Shown here: positions 31,956 through 39,178 of the stretch, piece by piece
Layout of the letters: every line of letters begins with the position of its first letter
How positions within the stretch are numbered: position 1 is the first letter of the stretch
Source: an uncultured Clostridia bacterium
GTDB lineage: Bacteria; Bacillota; Clostridia; TANB77; CAG-508
Length of the DNA: 39,178 nt
Reading direction: 5' to 3'
Assembly (NCBI GenBank): GCA_934120675.1
Contig: CAKOUU010000017.1
Location: forward strand, 1 to 39,178
The notes under the pieces: generated by a model
Told to the model about the DNA's origin: nothing
Databases searched by the model: none
Seen by the model: only the letters and a program-made list of their open reading frames with translations
Position numbers and translations under genes: made by a program

Positions 31956-31995
31956 GTTACAGTTCACTGCTTCTAAAAAATTTGTGAATTGTAAC
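31956..31995. promoter_or_regulatory. Inverted repeat upstream of the mntP promoter
   Basis: GTTACAGTTCAC (31956-31967) pairs with GTGAATTGTAAC (31984-31995), with one wobble, 40 bases behind the mntP -35. The decamer ATTCGTTACA at its left edge also occurs on the minus strand near 37780, inside another nested inverted repeat. It may be an operator or the end of a structured leader. Confidence 0.4.
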
Positions 31996-32046
31996 ATGTA
32001 TTCATGCTACTTTCTAAGAAAAAACGACAAAAAACAACAAAAGAAT

Positions 32047-32080
32047 GAGACAAATTAGGACTGTCCCACTTGTCTCATTA
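32047..32080 (-). terminator. Terminator of mgtA
   Basis: AATGAGACAA pairs with TTGTCTCATT, and the first bases of the stem follow the TAA stop. The minus strand then runs CTTTTGTTGTTTTTT. The loop contains GGGACAGTCC, like the loop of the yebC terminator. Confidence 0.75.
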
Positions 32081-34685
32081 AATCCACTCTTTATATTTTT
32101 TAATATACACTCTCTTTGCAAAAGAGGCAATAATACAATACAAAAATGTAACAACAAAAATCATAAACAAATATTTTGCACCAATAGGTACAAGTACAAT
32201 TGCATTGCCTAAAGTTGTAAATGGCACAACAATACCAACTAATATCAATAAACTTGATGATGCATATACATATTTATGAGCATTACTTTGAATGAACGGA
32301 ACTTTCGCAGTTCTTATTATATGCATTCCTACTAAGTTTGAAACTATGCTGTAAGTAAACCATATAGTTTGAAAATGTGATACATCTCTTAATTTAAATA
32401 CAAACCACAATGTTAAAAATACAACAATGTCAAATGCTGAACTTACTGGTCCCATAAATAGCATAAATCTTTTTAAACTCTTGATATCTAGTTTCTTTGG
32501 TTTTTCTAACTGCTCTTTGTCAACATGATCAAATGGTAATGTCATTTGACCAAAGTCATATATCAAGCCTTCAACTAATAATTGAATTGGTGTTTCTGGT
32601 AAAAACGGCAAAAATATACTTGCTACAATTACAGATACAACTTCTCCAAAGTTGAAACTCGTTGCCATTTTGATATATTTCATTAAGTTTACAAATGTAC
32701 GTCTTCCGCTCTTCTACACCATCTAATAAAACATTTAAATCTTTTTCAAGTAAAATGATGTCTGCAGACTCTTTTGCAATATCAACAGCTGTATCTACTG
32801 ATACACCTACATCTGAGTTTGTTAATGATGGACTATCATTTATTCCATCTCCCATATATCCTACTACATTTCCATTTTGTCTTAATAGCCTTACAATTCT
32901 GGCTTTTTGTATTGGAGAGAGTTTTGCAAATATATTTGTCTTCTTTAACAAACGCATTACGCCCATATCTGGAAGTTTTTCAATTTGACTTCCTAATACA
33001 ATATTTCTAGAATTTATTCCTACCTTTTCACATACACATCTTGTTACATCTGCATTATCACCGGTAAGAACTATAACTCTAATTCCTGCTTTATTTAGTC
33101 TTTTGATAGATTCTTTTGCACTTTCTTTAGGTGGATCTAAGAATCCTATAAATCCAAGCAATATCATATTTTTCTCGTCTGATACTTCAAAAGTTGATTT
33201 ATTTTCCATATCATTTTTTTGACATACAGCAACAACTCTTAAACCTTCTTTGTTTAATTGTTTACTAATTTTTTTGATATTGTCTTTAATTTCTTTTGTT
33301 ATTTTGCTAACTTGTCCTTTATAATCAACCATAGTACAAATGCTTAGAATTTCTTCTACTGCGCCTTTTGTAATTAATTGTCTTTTTTCTCCATCTGATA
33401 CAATAACTGATAAACGTCTTCTAGAAAAATCAAATGGTATTTCGTCAATTATTTTATATTTTTCTGTAAGTTCCATTAAATTATTTTCAGAAGCTCTTTT
33501 TATTACTGCTTCATCTATGCTTCCTTTTAATCCAGTTTGAAAATATGAATTTAGAAATGCGTGTTTCAAAACCCTTATATCTTCATCGCCATTTATGTCT
33601 AAGTATCTTTCAAGTACTATTTTATCTTCAGTCAATGTTCCTGTTTTATCTGTACATAAAATGTTCATTGCTCCAAAATTTTGAATTGAATCAAGTTTTT
33701 TTACAATGGTTTTCTTTTTTGACATTCTTATTGCACCTTTTGATAAACTTGATGATAAAATTACTGGCAATAATAATGGTGTTATACATATTGCTATTGC
33801 AACTGCAAATGTAAATGCTGTTACAAATTCGTGTTTTTCAACATTTATAGCAAATACTAATGGTATCATAAATAGCATGAATTTTATTAGTAGTCTACTT
33901 ATGTTTTCAATTCCTTTTTGGAATGCTGTTTTATCTTTTCCAGCAGTTATTGTGTGTGCTATTTTTCCAAAATATGTTGAATCTGCTGTTTTTATAACAA
34001 CGCCTTTTGCTGAACCTGATACTACATTTGTTCCCATAAAACAAATATTATCAAAATCTGATATGTTATCTATTTCATCTTCTTTATCTTCTAATTCTAC
34101 AGTTTTCTTAATACTGTCAGATTCACCTGTTAAAGATGACTGTCCAACATACAGGTCTTTTGCTTCAATTACTCTTAAATCTGCTGGTATCATACTTCCT
34201 GCAGACAACACAACAGTATCACCTATTACTACATCTTTAATTGGAATATCTAGCTTTTGTCCATTTCTAATTACTGTTGTTTTTGTTGCAACCATTTTCT
34301 TTAATTTTTCTGCTGCTTTATTTGACCTATATTCTTCAAAGAAATCTAATAAAGTACTTGCTATTACTAATATTGCTATTACTATAATATTTGCATAACT
34401 TGGTGCTTCAGCCAAAATTACATCTGTATAAATTAATATGAGTGCAATTCCAATTAATATGCAGTTAAATGGTGTGACCAAACTTTCCCAAAAGTAGTTA
34501 TACCATTTTTTAGGTTTTGCTTGTCTTATTTCATTTGGTCCTAATTTTTGTAATTTTGTTTCTGCTTCTTCATTTGTTATTCCTTTTTCTTTTATTCTAT
34601 ATTTTTGTATAAATTCTTCTTTACTTATTTTGCTTTCATCTGCATACATTTTATTTATGTCTACGTTTTCTTTAGTATTTGCCAT
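32078..34685 (-). pseudogene. mgtA: Mg2+-type P3B ATPase (MgtA/MgtB family), single frameshift
   Basis: The first 660 codons (ATG 34685 after AAAGGAATG) hold the N-terminus, actuator TGES, DKTGTLTED phosphorylation site, IVLTGDN and GYMGDGINDSPSL. At 32708 one extra base (coding-strand C) breaks VEEGRRTFVNLMKYIKMATS. The remaining frame (to 32078) then continues with FNFGEVVSVIVASIFLPFLP and six-helix end of the pump. Removing it gives a protein of about 868 residues, normal for MgtA. The TM4 motif reads TPLLLP where the family has TPEMLP, so an acidic residue of the ion path is missing. No M-box riboswitch is seen upstream. Confidence 0.88.
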
Positions 34686-34788
34686 CAAAAATCACATTCC
34701 TTTCAAATACATTTTTTAATTATATAATAATTTTTATATTTATAATATAATATATTTTGATAATTTTCTCGGTTTAATATACAAAACA

Positions 34789-34880
34789 AGAAAATTCTAA
34801 AAGAAATTAATGGCACCCTTCCACTTAGTCCTCGATTCGCTCGATGTGAACTCTTTCCATTAATTTCTTTAAGATTTTCT
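34789..34880. repeat. Large imperfect hairpin between nrdG and mgtA
   Basis: The 25-base arm at 34789-34813 pairs with 34857-34880 with few mismatches (AAGAAATTAATGG / CCATTAATTTCTT at the inner end). Its 43-base head has higher G+C and an inner TCGA/TCGA hairpin. On the minus strand it is followed by a T-rich stretch, so it could end nrdDG transcripts; it could equally be an mgtA leader. I see no known riboswitch motif in it. Confidence 0.55.
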
Positions 34881-34966
34881 AATATTGTTCCAATCACATT
34901 CGTAAATTATAAAAATATATTATATTATGAATATCTTTAATTTTATTTTATAATTATTATGGCATA

Positions 34967-35461
34967 TTATTGTTCAAATAATACTATTTGATTTTGTTTT
35001 AAACTTTTTTGAACGTCAATAACTCTTTGGTTTGAAGATCCCTTCCATTTCAAAGTAGGATTATGTAATTCATCAACATATTGTCCATCAACTAAAACAT
35101 CCAAATATTTAGTAACTTCTTTATCTTTTAAATCTTTATCAAACTTAAATCCTGACCATGCCCACACACTTTTGTTAGGATATTTTTCTTTGAAAGCTTT
35201 TGCTAATTTTGTAGTGTTTTCAATGTTTCTAGGGTGCATTGGCTCACCACCTAAAATTGATAGTCCTTCAATATTATCATTGTCTGATAATTCTAATATT
35301 CTATCTATTGTTGCATCTGTGAATTCTTTTCCACCGTTAAAATCATGTGTTTCTGGATTAAAACAGTTTTTGCAGTTGAATGCACAACCTTGCATAAATA
35401 TTGATACTCTTACTCCTGGTCCATCTGAAATGTCCATTTTTCTAATTTTATTATACCCCAT
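34967..35461 (-). CDS. nrdG: Anaerobic ribonucleotide reductase activating protein
   Basis: 164 residues of the radical SAM activase NrdG: the cluster motif CAFNCKNCFNPE, preceded by DGPGVRVSIFMQGC, then LGGEP in the SAM site and WSGFKFD. It makes the glycyl radical on NrdD. I place the start at ATG 35461 (MGYNKIRKMD), two bases after the NrdD stop, with AAGGAT in the end of nrdD as its ribosome site; earlier in-frame Met codons lie inside nrdD. Translationally coupled. Confidence 0.95.
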   Translation of the reverse strand: MGYNKIRKMDISDGPGVRVSIFMQGCAFNCKNCFNPETHDFNGGKEFTDATIDRILELSDNDNIEGLSILGGEPMHPRNIENTTKLAKAFKEKYPNKSVWAWSGFKFDKDLKDKEVTKYLDVLVDGQYVDELHNPTLKWKGSSNQRVIDVQKSLKQNQIVLFEQ

Positions 35462-35462
35462 T

Positions 35463-37622
35463 TTATTCATCATCCTTATTATCAATGTGTAAAACTCTTT
35501 CTTTTATTTCTTGAGTTCTTCCTTTATTCCAGAAATTACTTCCTATATAACCACAAGTTCTTCTTGCAACATTTAATGTGTTATGGTCTCTGTTTCCACA
35601 GTTTGGGCAGTACCATTCTAGATTATCATCAATTAAGATTTCTCCATCATATCCACATTTTTGGCAATAATCTGATTTTGTGTTTAATTCTGCATACATA
35701 ATATTGTCATAAATAAATCTGATTATTTGTAGAACAACTTCTAAGTTATCTTGTAGGTTTGGTGTTTCTACATATGATATAGCTCCACCTGGGCTTAATT
35801 CTTGGAATTGACTTTCTAATTTCAATTTAGAAAATGCATCTATTTCTTCAAATACTGGTACATGATATGAGTTTGTTATATAGTTCTTGTCTGTTATTCC
35901 TTCTACAACTCCAAATCTTTCTTTTAAGCATTTTGCAAATTTATATGTTGTTGATTCAATTGGTGAACCATATACACTATAATCTATATCTTCTTTTTCT
36001 TTCCATTCTTTACATTTTTCGTTTAATTTTTTCATTACTTCAATTGCAAATTCTTTTCCTTCTCCATTGTCTGTGTGGCTCTTGTCTGTCATGTATTTAA
36101 CACATTCGTATAAACCTGCATATCCAAGTGATATTGTTGAATATCCTCCATGTAATAATGGATGTATTGGTGCTCCTTTTGGTAATCTTGCAAATGCACC
36201 GTTTTGCCAAAGAATAGGTGCAACGTCACTTGTTACTTTGCTTAATCTTTCATGTCTTGCTTGTAATGCTCTGTGACATAATTCAAGTCTTTCATCATAT
36301 ATTTTCCAAAATTTATTTTTATCTTTTCCAGATGTTAGTGCAACATCAACTAAATTTATTGTTACAACACCTTGGTTAAACCTTCCATAATATTTTGGTT
36401 TGTTTGTTTCTGGGTCTACATATGGTGTTAAGAATGAACGGCATCCCATACATGGATAACAATGTCCTTCTCCGTTTTTATCAACTTTTAGTTCTAACAT
36501 TTTCTTTTCTGATATGTAATCTGGTACCATTCTTTTTGCAGTACATTTTGCTGCAAGTTCTGTTAAATACCAGTATTTACTGTTTTTGTTAATATTGTCT
36601 TCTTCTAATACGTATAACAATTTTGGAAATGCTGGTGTAACATATACACCTTTTTCATTTTTGAATCCTTCTATTCTTTGTTTTAAGAATTCTTCTATAA
36701 TCATTGCTAATTCTTCTTTATATTCTTCTGTTTCACCTAGGTACATACATACTGATAAGAAAGGTGCTTGTCCATTTGTGTTTGTCATTGAATTAACTTG
36801 ATAATTAAATGTTTGTACACCGTCTGATACTTCTTTTCTTGTATCTTGTTTTGCATATTCTTCACATTGTTTTTCTGTTAATCCTCTATCTTTATATTTT
36901 TTGTAATATTTATCATAACTGCTTTTTACAAATGGTGCTAAATGTGATAATGATATTGTTGCTCCACCATATGTTGATGATGTAACTGCTAAAATAATTT
37001 GTGTTGCTATTGTACATGCTGTTATAAATCTGTGTGGTTTTTCTATCATAACCCCATTCATAATTGTTCCATTTTGTAGCATATCTTCTAGGTTTATAAG
37101 TTCACAGTTTGTTAATGCATTTTGTGCAAAATAGTCTGCGTCGTGGAAATGAATTATTCCTTCATCATGTGCTTTTACTATATCTTCTGGTAATAGAAAT
37201 CTTCTTGTGATATCTGTACTTGTTATTCCTGCTAAATAATCTCTTTGTGTTGTTACAACTGTTGCATTTTTGTTAGAGTTTTCATTGTTCCAGTATTCAC
37301 TTTCACCTTCAATTAATTCTTTTATTGATTGGTCTGTTGTGTTCGCTTTTCTAACTAATGCTCTTGTGTATCTATATGTGATATATGTTTTTGCTAATTG
37401 ATATTTTTCTAATGACATTAATTTTTGCTCTATTATGTCTTGGATATCTTCAACTAATATTCTTGATTTTTTCAAATCTTCAATATAAGTTATTATTTCT
37501 TCAATTTCTGTTTCTGTTGCTTTTTCTTTTCTTGACACTTCGTTGTTAGCCTTTTTTATTGCTATTCTGATTTTTTCTGGATTATAGTCTACTATTGATC
37601 CGTCTCTTTTTATAATTTTCAT
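35463..37622 (-). CDS. nrdD: Anaerobic ribonucleoside-triphosphate reductase
   Basis: About 719 residues. An N-terminal ATP-cone (KIIKRDGSIVDYNPEKIRIA) is followed by the ten-stranded barrel with active-site segments (LTNCELINLEDML, ACTIATQI, CMGCRSFL), the C-terminal zinc site (CQKCGYDG and CPNCGNRD), and the glycyl radical end RRTCGYIGSNFWNKGR. It reduces NTPs to dNTPs without oxygen. The GGAGG is eight bases from ATG 37622 but only two from the earlier in-frame ATG 37628, so I take 37622. Operon with nrdG. No NrdR box is visible. Intact over its full length. Confidence 0.96.
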   Translation of the reverse strand: MKIIKRDGSIVDYNPEKIRIAIKKANNEVSRKEKATETEIEEIITYIEDLKKSRILVEDIQDIIEQKLMSLEKYQLAKTYITYRYTRALVRKANTTDQSIKELIEGESEYWNNENSNKNATVVTTQRDYLAGITSTDITRRFLLPEDIVKAHDEGIIHFHDADYFAQNALTNCELINLEDMLQNGTIMNGVMIEKPHRFITACTIATQIILAVTSSTYGGATISLSHLAPFVKSSYDKYYKKYKDRGLTEKQCEEYAKQDTRKEVSDGVQTFNYQVNSMTNTNGQAPFLSVCMYLGETEEYKEELAMIIEEFLKQRIEGFKNEKGVYVTPAFPKLLYVLEEDNINKNSKYWYLTELAAKCTAKRMVPDYISEKKMLELKVDKNGEGHCYPCMGCRSFLTPYVDPETNKPKYYGRFNQGVVTINLVDVALTSGKDKNKFWKIYDERLELCHRALQARHERLSKVTSDVAPILWQNGAFARLPKGAPIHPLLHGGYSTISLGYAGLYECVKYMTDKSHTDNGEGKEFAIEVMKKLNEKCKEWKEKEDIDYSVYGSPIESTTYKFAKCLKERFGVVEGITDKNYITNSYHVPVFEEIDAFSKLKLESQFQELSPGGAISYVETPNLQDNLEVVLQIIRFIYDNIMYAELNTKSDYCQKCGYDGEILIDDNLEWYCPNCGNRDHNTLNVARRTCGYIGSNFWNKGRTQEIKERVLHIDNKDDE

Positions 37623-37655
37623 TTCCATATCCTCCCCTTGTTTAAGTATGCACTT

Positions 37656-37697
37656 ATTATATATCATCCGGAAAGTTTTTCTGTTGCAATTGCAACA
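37656..37697 (-). promoter_or_regulatory. nrdDG promoter with a 16-bp palindrome near -41
   Basis: A perfect TATAAT (37656-37661) has no decent -35. Instead a perfect 16-bp palindrome TGTTGCAATTGCAACA (37682-37697) is centred about 40-41 bases upstream of the expected transcription start. This is the class II activator position of CRP/FNR-family proteins. The half-site TGTTGCAA differs from the FNR TTGAT core, so the regulator is unknown. Confidence 0.5.
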
Positions 37698-37755
37698 TTT
37701 TATGAAAAAGATTTTTTTGCATTTTTTTGTCGGCTTGGCTCTAAGCTTTTTTCTT

Positions 37756-37797
37756 TTGTTACATTTTCGTTACATTTTTTGTAACGAATTCTGTAAC
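37756..37797. repeat. Nested GTTAC/GTAAC inverted repeats
   Basis: Two GTTAC elements are followed by two GTAAC elements, the inner pair as CGTTAC/GTAACG with a T-rich loop. It lies between the nrdD promoter and the terminator at 37819. The T tract is in the loop, so it is not a terminator. Confidence 0.45.
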
Positions 37798-37818
37798 CTT
37801 AAAAAGTTATGATAACGC

Positions 37819-37860
37819 AAAAACAGGATATAGAGTTTTATCTCTTTTATCCTGTATTTT
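37819..37860. terminator. Bidirectional terminator after the FxLYD-like gene
   Basis: ACAGGATA (37823-37830) pairs with TATCCTGT (37848-37855) with inner AGAG/CTCT pairing; T tracts lie on both outer sides. It ends the minus-strand gene that stops at 37861. Confidence 0.75.
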
Positions 37861-38328
37861 TTACCAGAATATTAAAAATGTTAAGAATGTTCCCCAAACC
37901 ACTTGCTCTCTTGTTAAATCTTTAAACATTTCGGGTAATTCTCCTTCTTCTTTTTCATCAGCAAATTTCATTTCGTAATAATCTACATCTTGTACTTTAA
38001 AGTATTCTTCAAAATTCCTTGTTTCATCATCTCTCATTGTAGACACATCTATGTATTTACTTCCTAAGAATACATCTCTTTCTGAGTATAAATCTATTCT
38101 TAAGTATTTATTTTTAATTTTATGTTCTGAACTATTGTAAATACTTCCTTTTATACGTCCATTTATTTTGGTTGCTTGTGCTTGATACACTGTTACTTGT
38201 GGCAAATTGTCTTTTCTTCCTATGTTTTGATATGTTGATTCTATATTTATGTTTATCATTATGTTTGAAAATATGTAAAATAGTATTATCCATATTGCAT
38301 ATTTTAAAAATGTTTTCATTCTATCCAT
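37861..38328 (-). CDS. Membrane protein with FxLYD-like domain
   Basis: About 155 residues from ATG 38328. A membrane helix (about 9-25, LKYAIWIILFYIFSNIMI) is followed by an extracytoplasmic beta domain of the FxLYD type: INGRIKGSIYNSSEH, KYLRIDLYSERDVFLGS, and an ETRNFEEYF strand. A hydrophobic C-terminal end (VVWGTFLTFLIFW) may anchor it again. I chose 38328 because AGGAG lies seven bases upstream; a longer frame to 38391 has no RBS and runs through the promoter. Role unknown, probably a cell-envelope protein. Confidence 0.78.
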   Translation of the reverse strand: MDRMKTFLKYAIWIILFYIFSNIMININIESTYQNIGRKDNLPQVTVYQAQATKINGRIKGSIYNSSEHKIKNKYLRIDLYSERDVFLGSKYIDVSTMRDDETRNFEEYFKVQDVDYYEMKFADEKEEGELPEMFKDLTREQVVWGTFLTFLIFW

Positions 38329-38362
38329 ACTAATTCTCCTTTTATTACTACTTTGTATTGTT

Positions 38363-38397
38363 ATTATAACAGAAAAATATTGAAATTTCAATATTTT
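38363..38397 (-). promoter_or_regulatory. Promoter overlapped by a 24-bp perfect palindrome
   Basis: TTGAAA (38386-38391), 17 bases, TATAAT (38363-38368): close to the sigma-A consensus. The -35 is the right half of a 24-bp perfect palindrome (38374-38397, centre GAAATTTC), so a repressor bound there would block the polymerase. Confidence 0.65.
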
Positions 38398-38459
38398 GGG
38401 TAGATTTAACTAATTTTGAAAATTAGTAGAACAAATCATATTATGATTTATTAACCACA

Positions 38460-38488
38460 AAAGAGGATACTCATTGAATATCCTCTTT
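38460..38488 (-). terminator. Terminator candidate of the ankyrin gene
   Basis: AAAGAGGATA (38460-38469) pairs perfectly with TATCCTCTTT (38479-38488), followed on the minus strand by a short T run, 14 bases past the stop codon at 38502. Confidence 0.6.
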
Positions 38489-38501
38489 GTTTGAAAGTAC
38501 T

Positions 38502-39178
38502 TTAATTAAACGTTGAAAGTTGTTTTATAATGTCCTTCAATATTACATTTGGGTCATATAACAACGCAAGTTGCATATCTTTTTTCTTAAAAAGCTCTAT
38601 ATCTGCACCATTTTCCAATAAAATTTCTATTATTTTCAAATTTTTATTTCCTATTGCAATCTCAAGTAAATCATTTATCATTTTCTCATCCGCATATCTA
38701 ATTATAATTTTTAAGATTTCTACATATCCTCTATTTATTGCATTCAAAAAGAGTGAATAACAAGTCTCCTCCGTTGGAAGTACTCCATGTACTACCAGTA
38801 GTTTAACTAATTCTATATTTCCACTTTTTACTGGAGTACTCAGAAGTACCTTGGATTCTATATCCGTCACATGTGCTCCATATGCAAGTAATAGTTCTAC
38901 AAGTTCTGTATTTTCTTCCTTTGCCGCTAAAACAATAGCTCTATTATTATCTGCTGTTACATCTGCTCCTTTTTCTATAAGAAATTTTACTAGATCTGTA
39001 TGTCCTCCTTTTGATGATAATTGTAAAGCTTCATTCAAAGTGTTTGTTGAATATGCACCCTTTTCAAGTAATAGTTCTACAAGTTCTTTATTTTCTCCCT
39101 CTGCCGCTAAAACAATAGCTCTATTATTATCTGCTGTTACATCTGCTCCTTTTTCTATAAGAAATTTTACTAGATCTG
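38502..39178 (-). CDS. Ankyrin-repeat protein (5' end beyond the window)
   Basis: The frame stays open to the right edge, so at least 225 residues are coded here and the start lies outside. Ankyrin units of about 30-33 residues follow each other, with the family core (ALQLSSKGGHTDLVKFLIEKGADV, then AIVLAAKEENTELVELLLAYGA). The first 120 bases at the edge are almost the same as 38881-39000, a 180-bp (60-residue) tandem copy. The last two units are degenerate (YADEKMINDLLEIAIGN). Ankyrin proteins bind other proteins; this one shows no signal peptide in the visible part. An inner Met at 39038 is not the start, since the frame and repeats continue upstream. Confidence 0.85.
   Translation of the reverse strand, partial: DLVKFLIEKGADVTADNNRAIVLAAEGENKELVELLLEKGAYSTNTLNEALQLSSKGGHTDLVKFLIEKGADVTADNNRAIVLAAKEENTELVELLLAYGAHVTDIESKVLLSTPVKSGNIELVKLLVVHGVLPTEETCYSLFLNAINRGYVEILKIIIRYADEKMINDLLEIAIGNKNLKIIEILLENGADIELFKKKDMQLALLYDPNVILKDIIKQLSTFN

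Noticed and set aside
31831..32046. yybP-ykoY manganese riboswitch in front of mntP
   Set aside because: Its conserved loops are not found; only a promoter and an inverted repeat are visible.
33706..34398. Plus-strand open frame of 230 codons opposite mgtA
   Set aside because: Shadow of the ATPase gene, no start signals, low-complexity Ser/Ile/Phe-rich product.
34686..34966. M-box magnesium riboswitch or T-box in front of mgtA
   Set aside because: A large hairpin is there, but none of the conserved M-box or T-box segments could be matched.
37623..37860. NrdR boxes before nrdD
   Set aside because: No pair of ACAnwATATnwTGT-type 16-mers is present; only the TGTTGCAATTGCAACA palindrome is.
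38502..39178. Possible CRISPR array
   Set aside because: The repeats are 180-bp coding units of an ankyrin protein, in frame throughout; no short repeats with unique spacers exist.
1..39178. Recoding of UGA to Trp (Mollicute-like code)
   Set aside because: TGG is used for all conserved Trp seen, and TGA works as a normal stop, for example at the end of the PHP gene.

Overview
This window comes from a very AT-rich, low-GC Firmicute, most likely an anaerobic, probably gut-associated member of the Clostridia. The evidence is strong purine-rich Shine-Dalgarno sites (AGGAGG type), TTGACA/TATAAT-type promoters, the standard genetic code (TGG for Trp, TGA used as stop) and an anaerobic ribonucleotide reductase pair (nrdD/nrdG). 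Almost every gene is on the minus strand. The clear exceptions are a secreted beta-helix-like surface protein (27596-28714) and a 55-codon ORF with two small-RNA-like units behind it (12484-12898). I saw no rRNA, tRNA, CRISPR array, intact transposase or phage gene.

Layout from left to right. 1-7407 is a decaying region: a PAP2 phosphatase, then remnants of a histidine kinase, an OmpR-type regulator and a DUF368 protein with a triple 11-bp direct repeat in front; a metallo-beta-lactamase-fold hydrolase with a headless P-loop kinase; a chimeric SDR/flavodoxin remnant; an ABC exporter broken by one base in its Walker A; and a LysR/ATC-hydrolase chimera. 7472-12064 is a compact intact six-gene operon: radical SAM, YjjX-type NTPase, AAA ATPase, HAD nucleotidase, Ppx/GppA-like protein and TsaC. 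12065-13000 is gene-poor and holds a long hairpin, a small ORF and tandem small-RNA candidates. 13000-19707 mixes live genes (Sel1-repeat protein, def, PHP phosphoesterase, GNAT, histidine phosphatase, YgjV) with many fragments. 19818-26576 is mostly housekeeping: rlmD, yebC, a serine hydrolase, an HD hydrolase, tag and an MFS transporter. 26601-28714 has HAD proteins and the surface protein. 28802-34685 is a metal-transport block: copA, copZ, mntP and a frameshifted mgtA. 34967-37622 is nrdD-nrdG behind a candidate activator-controlled promoter. The right end has an FxLYD-like membrane protein and an ankyrin-repeat protein that runs off the window.

Two themes stand out. First, about twenty accessory genes are broken in two recurring ways: single-base indels, mostly in poly(A) tracts of the coding strand, and deletions that join the front of one gene to the back of the next. 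The long core genes (nrdD, copA, rlmD, yebC, def, tag) are intact. This looks like real reductive decay, although assembly error has to be excluded. Second, the best candidates for something undescribed are the radical SAM / nucleotide-handling operon, the tandem small-RNA pair, a multi-hairpin element at 17098-17240, and the 11-bp direct repeats that look like binding sites for an OmpR/PhoB-type regulator.
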